A stretch of DNA of 64,000 nucleotides, from assembly GCA_965659725.1 (NCBI GenBank), contig CBFHXG010000009.1, forward strand, positions 14,319 through 78,318. Reading direction: 5' to 3'. This document shows positions 18,201 to 25,100 of this stretch, in pieces (positions within the stretch are counted from its first letter, which is position 1; each line of letters opens with the position of its first letter). The notes beneath the pieces are model-generated. The model was not told the origin of the DNA and made no database searches. It was given only the letters and a program-made list of their open reading frames with translations. The translations under genes and the position numbers were made by a program. The DNA is from Phaeocystidibacter sp965659725 (GTDB taxonomy: Bacteria; Bacteroidota; Bacteroidia; Flavobacteriales; Schleiferiaceae).

Positions 18201-20528
18201 ATAACCCGAACCATCCGAATCACCATTACAAAGAATGGCATTGATGATAGAGGCCGCAGCCACGAGTTCAGCATTTGGTTCTTCGATAGTAACCGTTGCA
18301 GAATCTTCACAACCATTGGCATCGGTGACGATAACGCTATATGTACCACCGCTCAACCCAACGTTCGCTGTATCTGTAACTCCATTACTCCATTCAAAAT
18401 CATAGGGTGGAGTTCCTCCTGTTGCGGCTGCAACTGCTGATCCATCTCCATCTCCAAAGCAGAGAACATCTGTTGAATCCGTGATGGTCACCACAAGAGG
18501 TGTTGCCGGCTCAGTGATCGTTACATTAGCAGAGTCGATACATCCATTCGCATCGGTTACCACGACCGAATAGGTTCCGGCCGGAACTTGAATCGAATTA
18601 GTAGTATCACCTGTGTTCCAAAGAATGGAGTAAGGGACGGTACCACCGGATATCTGAACAGTGGCTACACCATCCGCTTCACCAAAACATGAAACGGCTG
18701 ATGTCATTACTCCAATAGCGGCAAGCGCAGAGTCTGGCTGCGTGATAGTCAATGAAAGTGTATCAGTACAACCTACACTGTCAGTTATGATAACGGTGTG
18801 GCTTCCAGCAGGAAGACCAATAGCAGTATCGCTGGTTTCTCCATTACTCCAAAGGTAGGTGTACGGTGACGTTCCACCTGAGCCTACTACCACGCCTACA
18901 CCATCAGATCCTCCGAAACAGGATACAGGCGCTTCCGCAATGGTCAACCCTCCTACAGGCTGAGCAGGTTCTGTTATAGTTACTTCCAATGAATCGGCAC
19001 AACCGTTGGCATCGGTTACAACAACGGAATAGGTTCCCGCAACAAGGTTATTACGAGCACTGTCGGTATTTCCATCGTTCCAAAGAAGCGAATATGGAGG
19101 TATGCCCCCAGTAATGAGTAGATCGACTTGACCCGTACTATCGCCAAAACAGAGGATAGGAACCTGATTGTCGATCACCACTTCAAGTGGAGATGCTGGT
19201 TGAACCAGGTCGATGGTAACTGAATCAGTACAACCATTGGCGTCAACTACGGTGAGGGAGTAACTCCCCGCTCCCATTCCATTGAGCGTATCGTGTATTG
19301 CACCCGTATTCCAAGAGAAGGCATATGGCGGAGTACCCCCAGTGGCAAAGCCAGCGAGCTGTCCGTTAAGATCACCGAAACAATCTATACTATCTAATAT
19401 ATCTATGTTGGCTATGAGGGAATCGGGTTCCGTGACCGTCACACTGACAGTATCGGTACAACCACCACCGCTTGTGATATAGATCTCGTAGGTGCCGGCA
19501 GACAAACCATAAACGGTATCGCTTGTGGCGCCATTGGACCATAGATAGGTTGTTGGTGGAGCTCCACCCCATACATCAACCCATGCCCAACCGTCGGTAT
19601 CACCATGACAACTAACCTGACTTCCTTGCTCGGCGATGGCCCAGCCACAACCGCCCAAAGTGAAAACAGGAGTACTATCAGTGATAGCGATAAATACACT
19701 ATCTGGGTCGGTAAAGAGATTGTCATTTACACCACCAATATCGGAAGCAGCCCCACCTAAGGCAGAGCTTGCAGAAGAAGCAGTGGCAAAGATCATTCGG
19801 ATAGAATCGTTCGGATTGATACCGAGACTATCGAATGGAACGTAGAAATCGAGGAATACTGGATCGTTCTTCCAACAGTTGGTGTATCCAGCATGGGATC
19901 TTTGAGAGTGGGTCGATCCTGGATAAGTAGATAGTTGCGTACCTGTAGTGGTGCCATCTACGTCCATGATCGAAACCGATCCTTGGCCCGCGGTACCATA
20001 GATGATCTCAAGCTCGAATCCAGGGTTACCTGTTACGGCGTTGGGGTCGGCCGTTGCTCCGGTAAAGCCAATACGGTTATCGGTATCGATCAAAAAACTA
20101 AACCCGTATGCGCCCGTTACGTTGCGTGCAATGCGGATCCTATACATAAGGAATTCGTCTCCGTTTCCAGGAGTTCCATCTTGATCACCTAAATACCAAT
20201 AACCTGCACTCATTGGGTAGTTAGGATTGTCTACGATCTCGGACTTACCGCAATCGTTACCGGTTAGGAGGTCGGCAGGGGGTTCGGCAGAAAGGTGGAA
20301 CATTGGAATCATCGGATACTCAAAGTCGAACGACTCATCGATCACCACGGAGGTATCAATAGCACCTCCAGATGCGGATATCCACCCATCACTATTAGGG
20401 TCGAGTACCGTACCTGGACTACTTTGGTAGATACTACCGATCTGCTGACTCCATCCAAAGAATGAAATTAGGAGAAGAGTAATAAGCCACACGCGCCGTT
20501 TGCAGGGAAGCGAGTAGAGGCTTGCCAT
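9249..20528 (-). CDS. Giant SprB-repeat cell-surface protein with gliding-type T9SS C-terminal domain
   Basis: The product has 3,759 residues from MASLYSLPCKRR; an in-frame ATG 15 codons upstream (20573) is possible, but this start places the signal peptide (WLITLLLISFFGWSQ) correctly. A unique N-terminal domain of about 275 residues follows, then 44 tandem units of about 77 residues, each with the pattern V(S/N)CFGGxDG...GGTxPYTYxWSNG...VTDANGC...ITQP. The last 85 residues (IPNAFTPNEDMINEKYKI, FQIFDRWGNLVF, WDGTRGDG) are a CHU_C / gliding-associated C-terminal domain, the type-B signal for the type IX system. Relatives such as SprB are mobile adhesins used in gliding. Each unit has two Cys, which could form a disulphide. 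No terminator is visible before the convergent TonB gene. Confidence 0.95.
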   Translation of the reverse strand: MASLYSLPCKRRVWLITLLLISFFGWSQQIGSIYQSSPGTVLDPNSDGWISASGGAIDTSVVIDESFDFEYPMIPMFHLSAEPPADLLTGNDCGKSEIVDNPNYPMSAGYWYLGDQDGTPGNGDEFLMYRIRIARNVTGAYGFSFLIDTDNRIGFTGATADPNAVTGNPGFELEIIYGTAGQGSVSIMDVDGTTTGTQLSTYPGSTHSQRSHAGYTNCWKNDPVFLDFYVPFDSLGINPNDSIRMIFATASSASSALGGAASDIGGVNDNLFTDPDSVFIAITDSTPVFTLGGCGWAIAEQGSQVSCHGDTDGWAWVDVWGGAPPTTYLWSNGATSDTVYGLSAGTYEIYITSGGGCTDTVSVTVTEPDSLIANIDILDSIDCFGDLNGQLAGFATGGTPPYAFSWNTGAIHDTLNGMGAGSYSLTVVDANGCTDSVTIDLVQPASPLEVVIDNQVPILCFGDSTGQVDLLITGGIPPYSLLWNDGNTDSARNNLVAGTYSVVVTDANGCADSLEVTITEPAQPVGGLTIAEAPVSCFGGSDGVGVVVGSGGTSPYTYLWSNGETSDTAIGLPAGSHTVIITDSVGCTDTLSLTITQPDSALAAIGVMTSAVSCFGEADGVATVQISGGTVPYSILWNTGDTTNSIQVPAGTYSVVVTDANGCIDSANVTITEPATPLVVTITDSTDVLCFGDGDGSAVAAATGGTPPYDFEWSNGVTDTANVGLSGGTYSVIVTDANGCEDSATVTIEEPNAELVAAASIINAILCNGDSDGSGYVDITGGTSPYTISWSNGASTDTIQNLVAGTYTATVTDANGCIDTAVFTLTEPTALNVSANVDSNVLCFGEAAGEATVTVSGGFSPYTYLWSSGQTTAVVTDLTAGTHTVVVTDANGCEDSINVTITQPAAALQAGTSSTVGVTCRGDLDGAATATATGGTPPYMYSWSNGMTGANINGLAGGDYILIVTDANGCTDIDTVNIFEAPFELLVGAVDGNAITCAGGSDGIAYASATGGAPPYTFSWSNGMTGDTITGITAGSYIVTVTDSMGCTDTNTVVVTEPDPLVENLNFTNVTCFGANDGTASVMPTGGVPPYSYAWNTGATTQSISGLATGTYWVQITDANGCAEFDTATITQPSMPLAAIISKTDVNCFGGSDGTAEAIGSGGVTPYTYLWSDGQTGQIATGLVPGGYYVIMTDANGCQDSAHVTITQPASALSATATLISAPTCGGFLDGSAYGTASGGTAPYTYTWNNGTANDTVTGLGGGQIVLTVTDSNGCQATDTLDVPPPSVDLAVSATIIGEIPCNGSSDGVLYGVASGGNPPYIISWSTGHTGDTLSGVPAGQYLVYVVDSLGCSSTSSITIDEPDPVTSSTSVVNNVSCFGGADGSASVSGSGGTPPYTFAWTDGQTSATATGLAAGDHYVTVTDSNGCQVMDTVTITEPATAVAASAQMDTSVSCVGGADGEASASAMGGTPPYTFSWSNGQTSAIATGLPAGAHTVIVTDSLGCQDTASVVITEPAVATDVNAVQITGVSCVGSTDGWATVAGSGGTPPYTYAWSNGQSGDSAFGLAQSTYVVTVTDARGCTDAANITIPGPSAPLSASAIDAMTISCFGASDGTAYVTATGGWGGYTYLWSTGSTNDTITGIAIGTYTVTITDSMGCSITESVTITQPTAVAAATALVNDVSCLGGSDGSAVASGSGGTPPYTFSWSNGETTDTTIALTAGTHTVTVTDSNGCTATAQIVIDEPSTAVSGGASVLTNVLCFGDSTATARATASGGTSPYTYLWSNGQTTRTATGFWAGTHTVIVTDANGCTDTAAVTVTQPATRITASASMIASVSCFGGNDGQATASASGGTAPYTYLWSTGASGATATGLSAQWYTVTVTDANGCSDTARVRITQPSAPVSVSGVVVNTITCFGGSDGSAWANATGGTPPYTYSWSDGQTGDTAIGLTAGTYAVLVTDSLGCQDLVSVVITQPASDIFASGVALTTTSCFGGADGTATVTVTNGIPPFTYVWSDGQTTDTATGLTPGIYSVTVTDSLGCDVTANVTISSPPQDIMLTMTLLGQVSCIGGSDGSANVFAQGGTAPYTYLWSNGETTATAINLSAGTHSVAVVDSLGCSDTAYVTIGEPASAVDASASVLFPVNCFGGSDGYATASATGGTPPYTYTWSDGQTGNTAFNLDTGLYIVTVVDANGCMDTAHVTMTQPDSAISIQINVLNNVSCLGGADGAILASAIGGTPPYSFDWDHGPSVPLASGLAAGRYTVTVTDDNGCQDSISVTITQPATALTLSVAQLSAVNCFGRSDGVAYAVASGGDGPYTYSWSNGMSGDTVSALAAGSYVVTVTDSNGCQVTAGVNIGQPATALNVSAIVNSNVSCFGGSNGSATATTTGGTAPYTYAWSDGQTTATATGLVAGVYTVVATDANGCTDSSTVTITQPATAISLNTNVINNVSCYGGSDANAHVSYTGGTPPYSVAWSNGGLSDTIVNIPAGTYSVIITDANGCSASDSVVITQPASALDASAAINSNVSCFGVPTGSATATATGGTSPYTFAWSNGANTPTINALSAGQYVVTITDANGCFDMDSVIITQPASALSVSLIASQNVDCFGNSTGSIQVNTSGGTAPYTYAWSNGASTANLTNLVAGTYSLTVTDANGCTDTLSVNITQPSAALTSTSAVIQNVSCFGGNNGLAYITYTGGTAPYSVSWSSGATTDTINNLIAGTYTVTIADANGCTTTETVTITEPSSALNVSATVNANVACFGGSTGSATATGSGGTSPYTYAWSNGAIGANQTGLTAGSYTVTITDANGCSDTATVVITQPASALSVAILSSTDINCFGASTGTATAGGSGGTAPYTYAWSNGATGATISNVAAGTYTVTVTDANGCTSTANVTLNQPGSALTSTSTIVSQVTCFGGATGEAYVTYSGGTAPYSVLWNSGQTTDTISNITAGTYTVVITDANGCTTSQSVVITQPASALTLNAVVSNHVSCFGSNSGAGAANVSGGTAPYTYNWSNGATSANISGLATGTYTVTVTDANGCVVSGSITINGPSNALSASAGVLSHVNCFGGATGSASATPGGGTSPYTYAWSNGATTATVSNLSAGTYSVTITDVNGCTATASVTINQPTSGISVSTNSITDVNCFGGSDGAVMINVTGGTAPFTYAWSNGATTANLAGVTAGTYTVTVTDASGCNTTHSVSVSQPASGIAVTPTATGHVNCFNGLDGFATISVTGGTSPYTINWNNGQAGTTASNLAAGTYVATVTDANGCTDSISITINQPSGSLNAANGFIQNVSCFGGNDGWAYVQINGGTAPYNVSWSNGSTNDTLSQVSTGSYTAVVTDANGCTDSTTVVITEPNSPITANVNIIQNVFCKGDANGSVYTNYTGGTPPYQVSWSNGATTDTLNYLLAGQYTVTITDANGCSVTVSGNVTEPNRDLSAAANMLTPVMCYGEADGIAHVNLVGGTPPYNVVWSNGHQGDTAVGLPVGRYGVVVTDAMGCYKTDSVDITGPNQDLGTVEDVIGINCGGANSGSANINPFGGTPPYVVTWSHGQSGMNIGNLGVGKYAYTVIDANGCRIEDTVEVVENEPIETGITVDFATCPTSNDGYVDLDVSGGTPPYSFYFDGQLFSGTKEDIRPGSHELTIADALGCDSTFYIYVGVDEDQEYLHIPNAFTPNEDMINEKYKIVGSECIGPSRFQIFDRWGNLVFSSHDPFNEFWDGTRGDGVKVKEDTYVWVFTSAEYEKRGWVTVIH
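9531..19616 (-). repeat. Tandem array of 44 SprB-type units in the giant adhesin
   Basis: Forty-four consecutive units were counted by eye, most 76-78 codons (about 231 nt). Unit 1 begins at codon 19616-19614 (VSCHGD) and unit 44 (TCPTSNDG) ends near 9531. Units near the N-terminal side (5, 9, 13, 14) are more diverged. Those between about 10.8 and 13.4 kb are the most alike, suggesting recent amplification. Confidence 0.92.
11094..13172 (-). repeat. Higher-order repeat: three 693-nt blocks, each of three SprB units
   Basis: Units 29-37 occupy exactly 2,079 nt (9 x 231). Every third unit (29, 32, 35) has the variant (V/I)(S/T)Y(T/S)GGT(A/P)PYSV.W instead of PYTYAW. The linkers repeat with the same period: units 31 and 34 end ALTSTS, and units 30 and 33 end ALSV. 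Blocks are 13172-12480, 12479-11787 and 11786-11094. Confidence 0.8.
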
Positions 20529-20596
20529 AGTTACTTGTTTTTGGTCTCTATATTTTTTTATCGCCCTTCGCATAAGTTTACTTCAGGACAACTAGT

Positions 20597-20604
20597 CAAA
20601 GCTA
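20597..20604 (-). promoter_or_regulatory. Possible -7 element of the giant adhesin gene
   Basis: The minus strand reads TAGCTTTG, matching TAnnTTTG, about 69 nt upstream of the chosen start. No -33 TTG is at the right distance, so this is a weak call. Confidence 0.3.
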
Positions 20605-20712
20605 CACCACTCTAAATCACGAAGTTGTACACCCTTTCCGACATTCTATTCTGACTATTAAAGTAGAATTCGAGGCCAGTTGCTTAATTTACTGCATACT
20701 AACTACGAGTCA

Positions 20713-21813
20713 ATGAGTGCTTCTGGATCTCAAAGCCGGATAAAATATCGGATCAGGAAAGGTCTCTTCTTCTTTATTCTATTGACACCGCTCTGGAGTT
20801 ATTGCTGGTGGTTGGCCAGTTCTTCCAGACCATTCAAGGTGGCAATGCTCAATAAAACTACTCAGGAGTACAATGATCTTGAGCACTGAGCTTTTACTCG
20901 GGTTCTCAATCATCATCGATGAACAAAAGCCAACGGGCAACATTACAATAGCCGACGAGATTTCTTAGGCCCAATTCCGCAGTCCATCAAGTTATCAAAA
21001 ACTACTGAAATACAGCAACTTAGCAGGGAGCAAATTGATAGCATTGCTGATAATCTCGATGCTGGGTACTTCATTGACACCTATGGGACCTACTACGAAG
21101 ACCTCGACGACAGAGATTCGTCATTGCCTTCTAAAGGGTTGATATACGGCGGTTTAGAACGCAGCGATGTGTCGTTGATGCAGGCCCTAGTGGAGAGAAA
21201 TAAGCTAGTATTGGCCGAGTTCAGCGTCTTTGGATATCCTACGCCTCCAGACATCAAAGAGAGAGCTGAAAACATCCTTGGGGCTCGATTTACGGGTTGG
21301 GTAGGAAGGTATTGGGAGGAGCTGGACACATCGATATCCGGAGAGATACCCGATTGGATCCCGCACTTGTATGAGGAAAAGTACAATAAGCCCTATGCCT
21401 TCTCTGGCCCAGGCATAGGATTCTTCCACGATAATGGCGACCTACTCATCATTCCCGAAAGAGAACTAATCCACCAGGTACCTATCATGGAAACTGAAAA
21501 GGAACTGGCAGCAACGCTCGGCGTAGACCCTTTCGTGAGATATCCATTTTGGTTTGAGATATGTGAACCAGACACAGCCGTAAGGTCGCTCTCTCAATTC
21601 CGCATCTACCCTGGCGCAGAAGCCCAGGCCAAAATGAGAGCTCTTCAAATCCCAACCTTCTTCCCGGCCGTCTTAGTACACAGAAATTGGAAAACGATCT
21701 ACTTCGCCGGCGATTTTACAGATAATACCGTGGGCAGGACATCCCGCCACTTCGCGGGTATAACCCATTTTGGAAGGTTCTTCTATGACAATAGGAATGT
21801 GGGAGACAGATGA
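20713..21813 (+). pseudogene. Conserved membrane-anchored hypothetical protein interrupted by two in-frame TGA codons
   Basis: One frame encodes about 367 residues from ATG 20713 (MSASGSQSRIKYRIRKG, then a membrane helix) to 21813. It is broken by TGA at 20887-20889 and at 20920-20922. The sequence between and after the stops continues as sensible protein (AFTRVLNHHR, then TKANGQHYNSRRDFLGPIPQ) and joins the long part YFIDTYGTYYEDL...GARFTGWVGRYWEEL with no frameshift. The layout resembles a Bacteroidota hypothetical family that I know only from exopolysaccharide-type loci (short anchor, SRPxx, LEH, then TGWVGRYW). Function is unknown. The 3' end overlaps the convergent HEAT gene by 141 nt, another sign of decay or deletion. 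Confidence 0.65.
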
Positions 21814-22845
21814 AAATTCTTCTGGGAATGGTATGAGCCCTTCGTGTCTGGAACCATTGAGCGATACATGAACCCAGACTTGCGCCTTTAGGAAGGGAGT
21901 CATGCTTTGTTCCACATCGAGTTCGGCGATGGCCTTGATGATCTCGACCTGTACCGTCTTACTTTCCACTTCGAATCTGCGAATGAGCTCTGGAAGCAAC
22001 TCCGGAGCGCCTAACTGCCCGATGGCTCGAGTAGAAAGCTTTCGTATCTCTTCCCTTTTGTGCTTCAACAAGGCAAGGCCAGCAAACTTCACCTCATACC
22101 AGCCCATTCTGAGGCACATGCGGAGTCCCAGCTCAACCAACGAATCATTCTTAGAGTCGAGCCATCCCAAAACCTCACTCTTTGCGGCATCTCCGAGGTC
22201 GGCACACTCATCTATCAACCTCAATTGCTGCCACTTGGAGACTTCGTTTGCAATGGAGTGAATGGACTTCAAGGCACGCATTCAGCCAAGAACGATGGCG
22301 GCAAATTGCGCTTCATCACGGACCAAGCGTTTGGGGTGATCTACATACTGCATCACCTCGAACAAATAATTTCGAACTTGAAATTCAGATAGGGCACCAA
22401 TCGCTTTCACCTTTTGATGCCAGGCTCCAGATTTGAGTAATTCCAACGTTCTTTCAGGTAGACCGATATCTCGATATATCTTTCGAATCCGCTCTGCCGA
22501 CTCCCCTTCCAACTGCTGATGCAATTCTACCAGGTAGTCGCTTATCCTGGCATAACTGTGGAAGTCGTACATGCCTTTGTTGAGCCAATTGCGCATCCTC
22601 ACGATGTTCTTTTTCCACTCGCCTTCCTCCATATCGTCATAGATCATTTCCATGATGATCGGCTCGATCTTTTCGATGAGGTTGGAGGCCTTTCGCTCGG
22701 CAATGGCCTTTCTTGCCCGGAGTCGTAAAACGATGATAGTCAGTGCAATGGAAACAGAAAAGAGTGCCATGGAAAATGCCACGATGATCTGAAATCTCAG
22801 ATCGTGAGATAGATACCAGTTCCAAATATCCTGAAGGGTGGTCAT
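21673..22845 (-). pseudogene. Membrane-anchored HEAT-repeat protein split by one in-frame TGA
   Basis: From ATG 22845, a 187-residue part has one N-terminal helix (IIVAFSMALFSVSIALTIIV), a basic segment and the first HEAT-like helices (LLKSGAWHQKVKAIGALSEF, DEAQFAAIVLG). It ends at TGA 22284-22282. The very next codon is ATG in the same frame, and 202 residues of further HEAT repeats follow (EVLGWLDSKNDSLVELGLRM, STRAIGQLGAPELLPELIRR). The two parts read as one protein of about 390 positions. Two separate genes joined stop-to-start is the alternative. The last 40-50 residues are antisense to the neighbouring gene and do not look like HEAT, so the original C-terminus was probably lost. Confidence 0.6.
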
Positions 22846-22873
22846 TGCGCTCCGGTGTGGTTAGGAGCCCAAT

Positions 22874-23239
22874 TTATCGCAAAAGTTTCTTTACACGAAG
22901 AATTAACTCTTTCGGATTGAAAGGCTTCGTCATAAAGTCGTCTGCTCCCAGATCGAAAGCATCGATAACCGTATCCTCAGTCTTCAATCCGGTTAGCAAC
23001 AGGACCCGCATTTCTGCATTGTTTTCCTTGACGCTTTTGAGGAGTTCCATCCCACTTAGTCCGGGCATCATCACGTCTGAGATGATCAGATCGAACTCTC
23101 CCCCATTCTTGAGCTTATCAATGGCTTCCTCACCACTTGAGGCTGTATCAACACTATAGCCCTCCTTTTTCAGCTTGAATTCAACTGCTTTGAGGAGGAT
23201 CGCTTCGTCGTCTACTACTAAGATCTTTTGACCTGCCAT
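22874..23239 (-). CDS. Single-domain response regulator (receiver protein)
   Basis: The product has 121 residues from MAGQKILVVDDEA (ATG 23239; the 28 upstream in-frame residues are not receiver-like). It is a complete REC domain: the acidic pair in VVDDEA, phospho-acceptor Asp in LIISDVMMPGLSG, Thr in LLLTGLK, Lys in DDFMTKPFNP. No output domain follows. It lies 28 nt upstream of the HEAT-repeat gene and is probably co-transcribed with it. In this frame it is intact, while its neighbours are not. Confidence 0.92.
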   Translation of the reverse strand: MAGQKILVVDDEAILLKAVEFKLKKEGYSVDTASSGEEAIDKLKNGGEFDLIISDVMMPGLSGMELLKSVKENNAEMRVLLLTGLKTEDTVIDAFDLGADDFMTKPFNPKELILRVKKLLR

Positions 23240-23369
23240 GGAGGTAACTTTCTCTGGGGTGGTGCGGCTAATATACCTACATCCTCTAAAATAGCCGTTT
23301 TTGAAGGTTTCAAAATTTAACAAACGCGTGATTTTTCAGCGGTTAAGGCAGAATTCCCTTACGGGTTAA

Positions 23370-23639
23370 GCCATCCTCTTACCAATCATCGAAACTAACC
23401 TCCCGTTTATCGAAAAACCCCAGCGGTTACGCGTTCAGTTCTCTAGCTCAATGAAGAATGATGTTACCATTGAAGTAGTAAACCTCTCCGGACAAATCCT
23501 CTACTCTAAAGAGAACATTAGTCCTTACGGTGAGCACACCTTCTCATTTGATACGGGTCTGAACGAAGCATACGTTTACGTCGTACGCATCATCGACACC
23601 CAGACAGAAGAAATGTGGAGTGAGAAGATCATCTATTGA
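23370..23639 (+). pseudogene. Orphan T9SS type-A C-terminal sorting tail (gene remnant)
   Basis: The open frame from 23370 (just after a TAA) to TGA 23639 ends as a Por-secretion tail: RLRVQFSSSMKNDVTIEVVN, LSGQILYSKENISPYGEHTF, then FDTGLNEAYVYVVRI and a final EEMWSEKIIY. That is the usual V.IEVVNLxGQ...G.xYxVRI...EKII pattern. The body that should precede a sorting tail is missing. An ATG at 23451 would give only 62 residues with no signal peptide, so export is not possible as it stands. A good terminator follows. Confidence 0.6.
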
Positions 23640-23664
23640 TCGGAACCCTCACACTATACTATAG

Positions 23665-23696
23665 AAAGCCTCCGGTCGTGGAGGCTTTTATTTTTA
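23665..23696 (+). terminator. Rho-independent terminator after the orphan sorting tail
   Basis: AAAGCCTCC (23665-23673) pairs with GGAGGCTTT (23680-23688) around a 6-nt loop, then a T-rich run TTTATTTTT. It lies 26 nt after the stop codon. Confidence 0.88.
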
Positions 23697-23800
23697 CAGA
23701 GAATTAGTTTTCAAGGTCACTATTGATTTTGATATTCAAATAATGAGGCACTAAGGTTTCTACGAACAGCTGGGCGAAGGACCATTCACGAGGGGTGTTC

Positions 23801-23990
23801 TGCCTGGGGTCAGCTCCCGCTGCCCCGATATCAAGTTACGAAGAAAGCACACGTTAGTCGGAGGATATACGGATACAAACGGATAATTCACAAACGGACC
23901 GGCTTCGGTCATTTATGTCCTTGAGATCCGCGAGATCCGTTTGATATGCACTAACTTGAGAGCAGGGGATGCGGGAGCAGCCCCCAGGGA
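23801..23990. repeat. Palindromic dispersed repeat, copy 2 (REP/MITE-like)
   Basis: Arms 23801-23826 and 23965-23990 match in 21 of 26 positions as an inverted repeat, around a 138-nt spacer. The left arm shares GTCAGCTCCCGCTGCCCCG-like sequence with copy 1 at 824-1006, and the spacers share ATATACGGATACAAACGG and CTTGAGATC-type segments. The 23640-24083 gap otherwise holds the terminator at 23665 and no supported gene. Confidence 0.72.
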
Positions 23991-24083
23991 AACCCCTCCC
24001 CAACCAGGAATCCTGCCCATGCCATTCTAAGCCTTGCCAAAGACCCATCGATCTCTTCCAAATACTACTAGCTGGCAATCCTT

Positions 24084-24455
24084 TCAATCCCCTTTCAACC
24101 TATCCAGATCCCTTCTTTCACGCTTGGTGGGTCTACCCGTTCCTCTATCCCGTTGAAGGTTCTTCGCCAACCTCAAAAATTCTTGCTTATCCGCCTCTTC
24201 CTGAGGCGTGGTTTCTTTAATTAGATCGGGAACTAACTTGGCACCTACCCTCGACTTTGGGATGCTGATGACCTTGAAACTTCTGGAAAAGCCGTGGAAT
24301 TTGACAGTGAACTCATCGCCGCTTTTCAACTCCCGAGATGCCTTTACAGGAATATCATCGATCAACACACGTTCTTTTCGCACCTCATTGGCTGCCAAAG
24401 ATCGCGTCTTAAAGATCCGTACACACCACAAGAATTTATCGACCCGCATCCTCAA
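24084..24455 (-). CDS. hslR: S4-domain RNA-binding protein, HslR (Hsp15) family
   Basis: The product has 123 residues. The S4 fold starts at once (RVDKFLWCVRIFKTRSLAAN, VLIDDIPVKASRELKSGDEF) and a basic tail ends in TGRPTKRERRDLDRL, typical of Hsp15. In E. coli the protein rescues stalled 50S subunits carrying peptidyl-tRNA after heat shock. Met1 or Met3 (24449) could be the start. It overlaps the upstream esterase gene by 20 nt. Confidence 0.9.
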   Translation of the reverse strand: MRMRVDKFLWCVRIFKTRSLAANEVRKERVLIDDIPVKASRELKSGDEFTVKFHGFSRSFKVISIPKSRVGAKLVPDLIKETTPQEEADKQEFLRLAKNLQRDRGTGRPTKRERRDLDRLKGD

Positions 24456-25092
24456 TGATCTCCTTTAGCAATTCCGGCTCAACGCTGTGTCCACCGTGAT
24501 ATCGGTGCAGAGTTGGCCGTATGTCGAATTCAGCAAGTTGACCTAACACTTCTTGTACCTTGTCTTCTGGAGCGTACTCATCCGCGTCTCCAAAAACGGC
24601 ATCGAATTGAACCGAATCGAAGGCTGATTTCTTCACCGCATAATCAATATCGGGAGGAAACGAGCCTGCCCAGCAAATAAGGTGGTCGATGCCCTTTCCG
24701 TCTCTGTGATCCATCCATCGGCAGGCGGTTGAAACGCCCTGGGAGAAGCCAACGAGAGTAACATGCTCAATGTTCGGGGAGTTATTTCGCTCAAGTTCCA
24801 ATACAGTATCAAGATGTTTCGCTTGGTCCCGTATATCATCCAATCTGGCCTCCTTGGTCATCCAAGATGCACCCACTCTACCGCTTGTTCCTTCAAGATA
24901 AAATCTGTGAAGTCCCTCTGGCGCAACAACTCTTCTTTCAGCATTCTCCAAGTGCGCAAACTTTCTCAGAAAGTAAGAAGGAAGCTGTCCGTATCCGTGT
25001 AAAGCAATAATCAATCTCTTGACCCGTAGTCCAGGTTCTCCCAGTGAGAATAGTCTTGCAGTTTTCTCTACTATGATCTTTTGTTCGTTCAA
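24436..25092 (-). CDS. Alpha/beta-hydrolase, phospholipase/carboxylesterase type
   Basis: The product has 218 residues. The oxyanion strand LIIALHGYGQ, nucleophile elbow VGFSQGVSTA (Ser117), acid in VFGDADEYAP (Asp169 or Asp171) and His202 in YHGGHSV make a complete catalytic triad in the order of the YpfH / carboxylesterase-2 family. No signal peptide was seen, so it is probably cytoplasmic. The substrate cannot be told. It is translationally linked to the S4 gene downstream. Confidence 0.88.
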   Translation of the reverse strand: MNEQKIIVEKTARLFSLGEPGLRVKRLIIALHGYGQLPSYFLRKFAHLENAERRVVAPEGLHRFYLEGTSGRVGASWMTKEARLDDIRDQAKHLDTVLELERNNSPNIEHVTLVGFSQGVSTACRWMDHRDGKGIDHLICWAGSFPPDIDYAVKKSAFDSVQFDAVFGDADEYAPEDKVQEVLGQLAEFDIRPTLHRYHGGHSVEPELLKEIIEDAGR

Positions 25093-25100
25093 GTGAAGGG

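Noticed and set aside
9249..20573. Possible alternative genetic code (TGA as Trp) for the whole replicon
   Set aside because: TGA ends many intact genes at the right length, and ATGA overlaps are common in the window, so code 11 holds; only the 20.7-22.8 kb genes have internal TGA.
23854..24087. Minus-strand ORF in the second palindromic repeat
   Set aside because: Low-complexity Trp/Gly-rich translation of the repeat and its flank; no homology-like motif.
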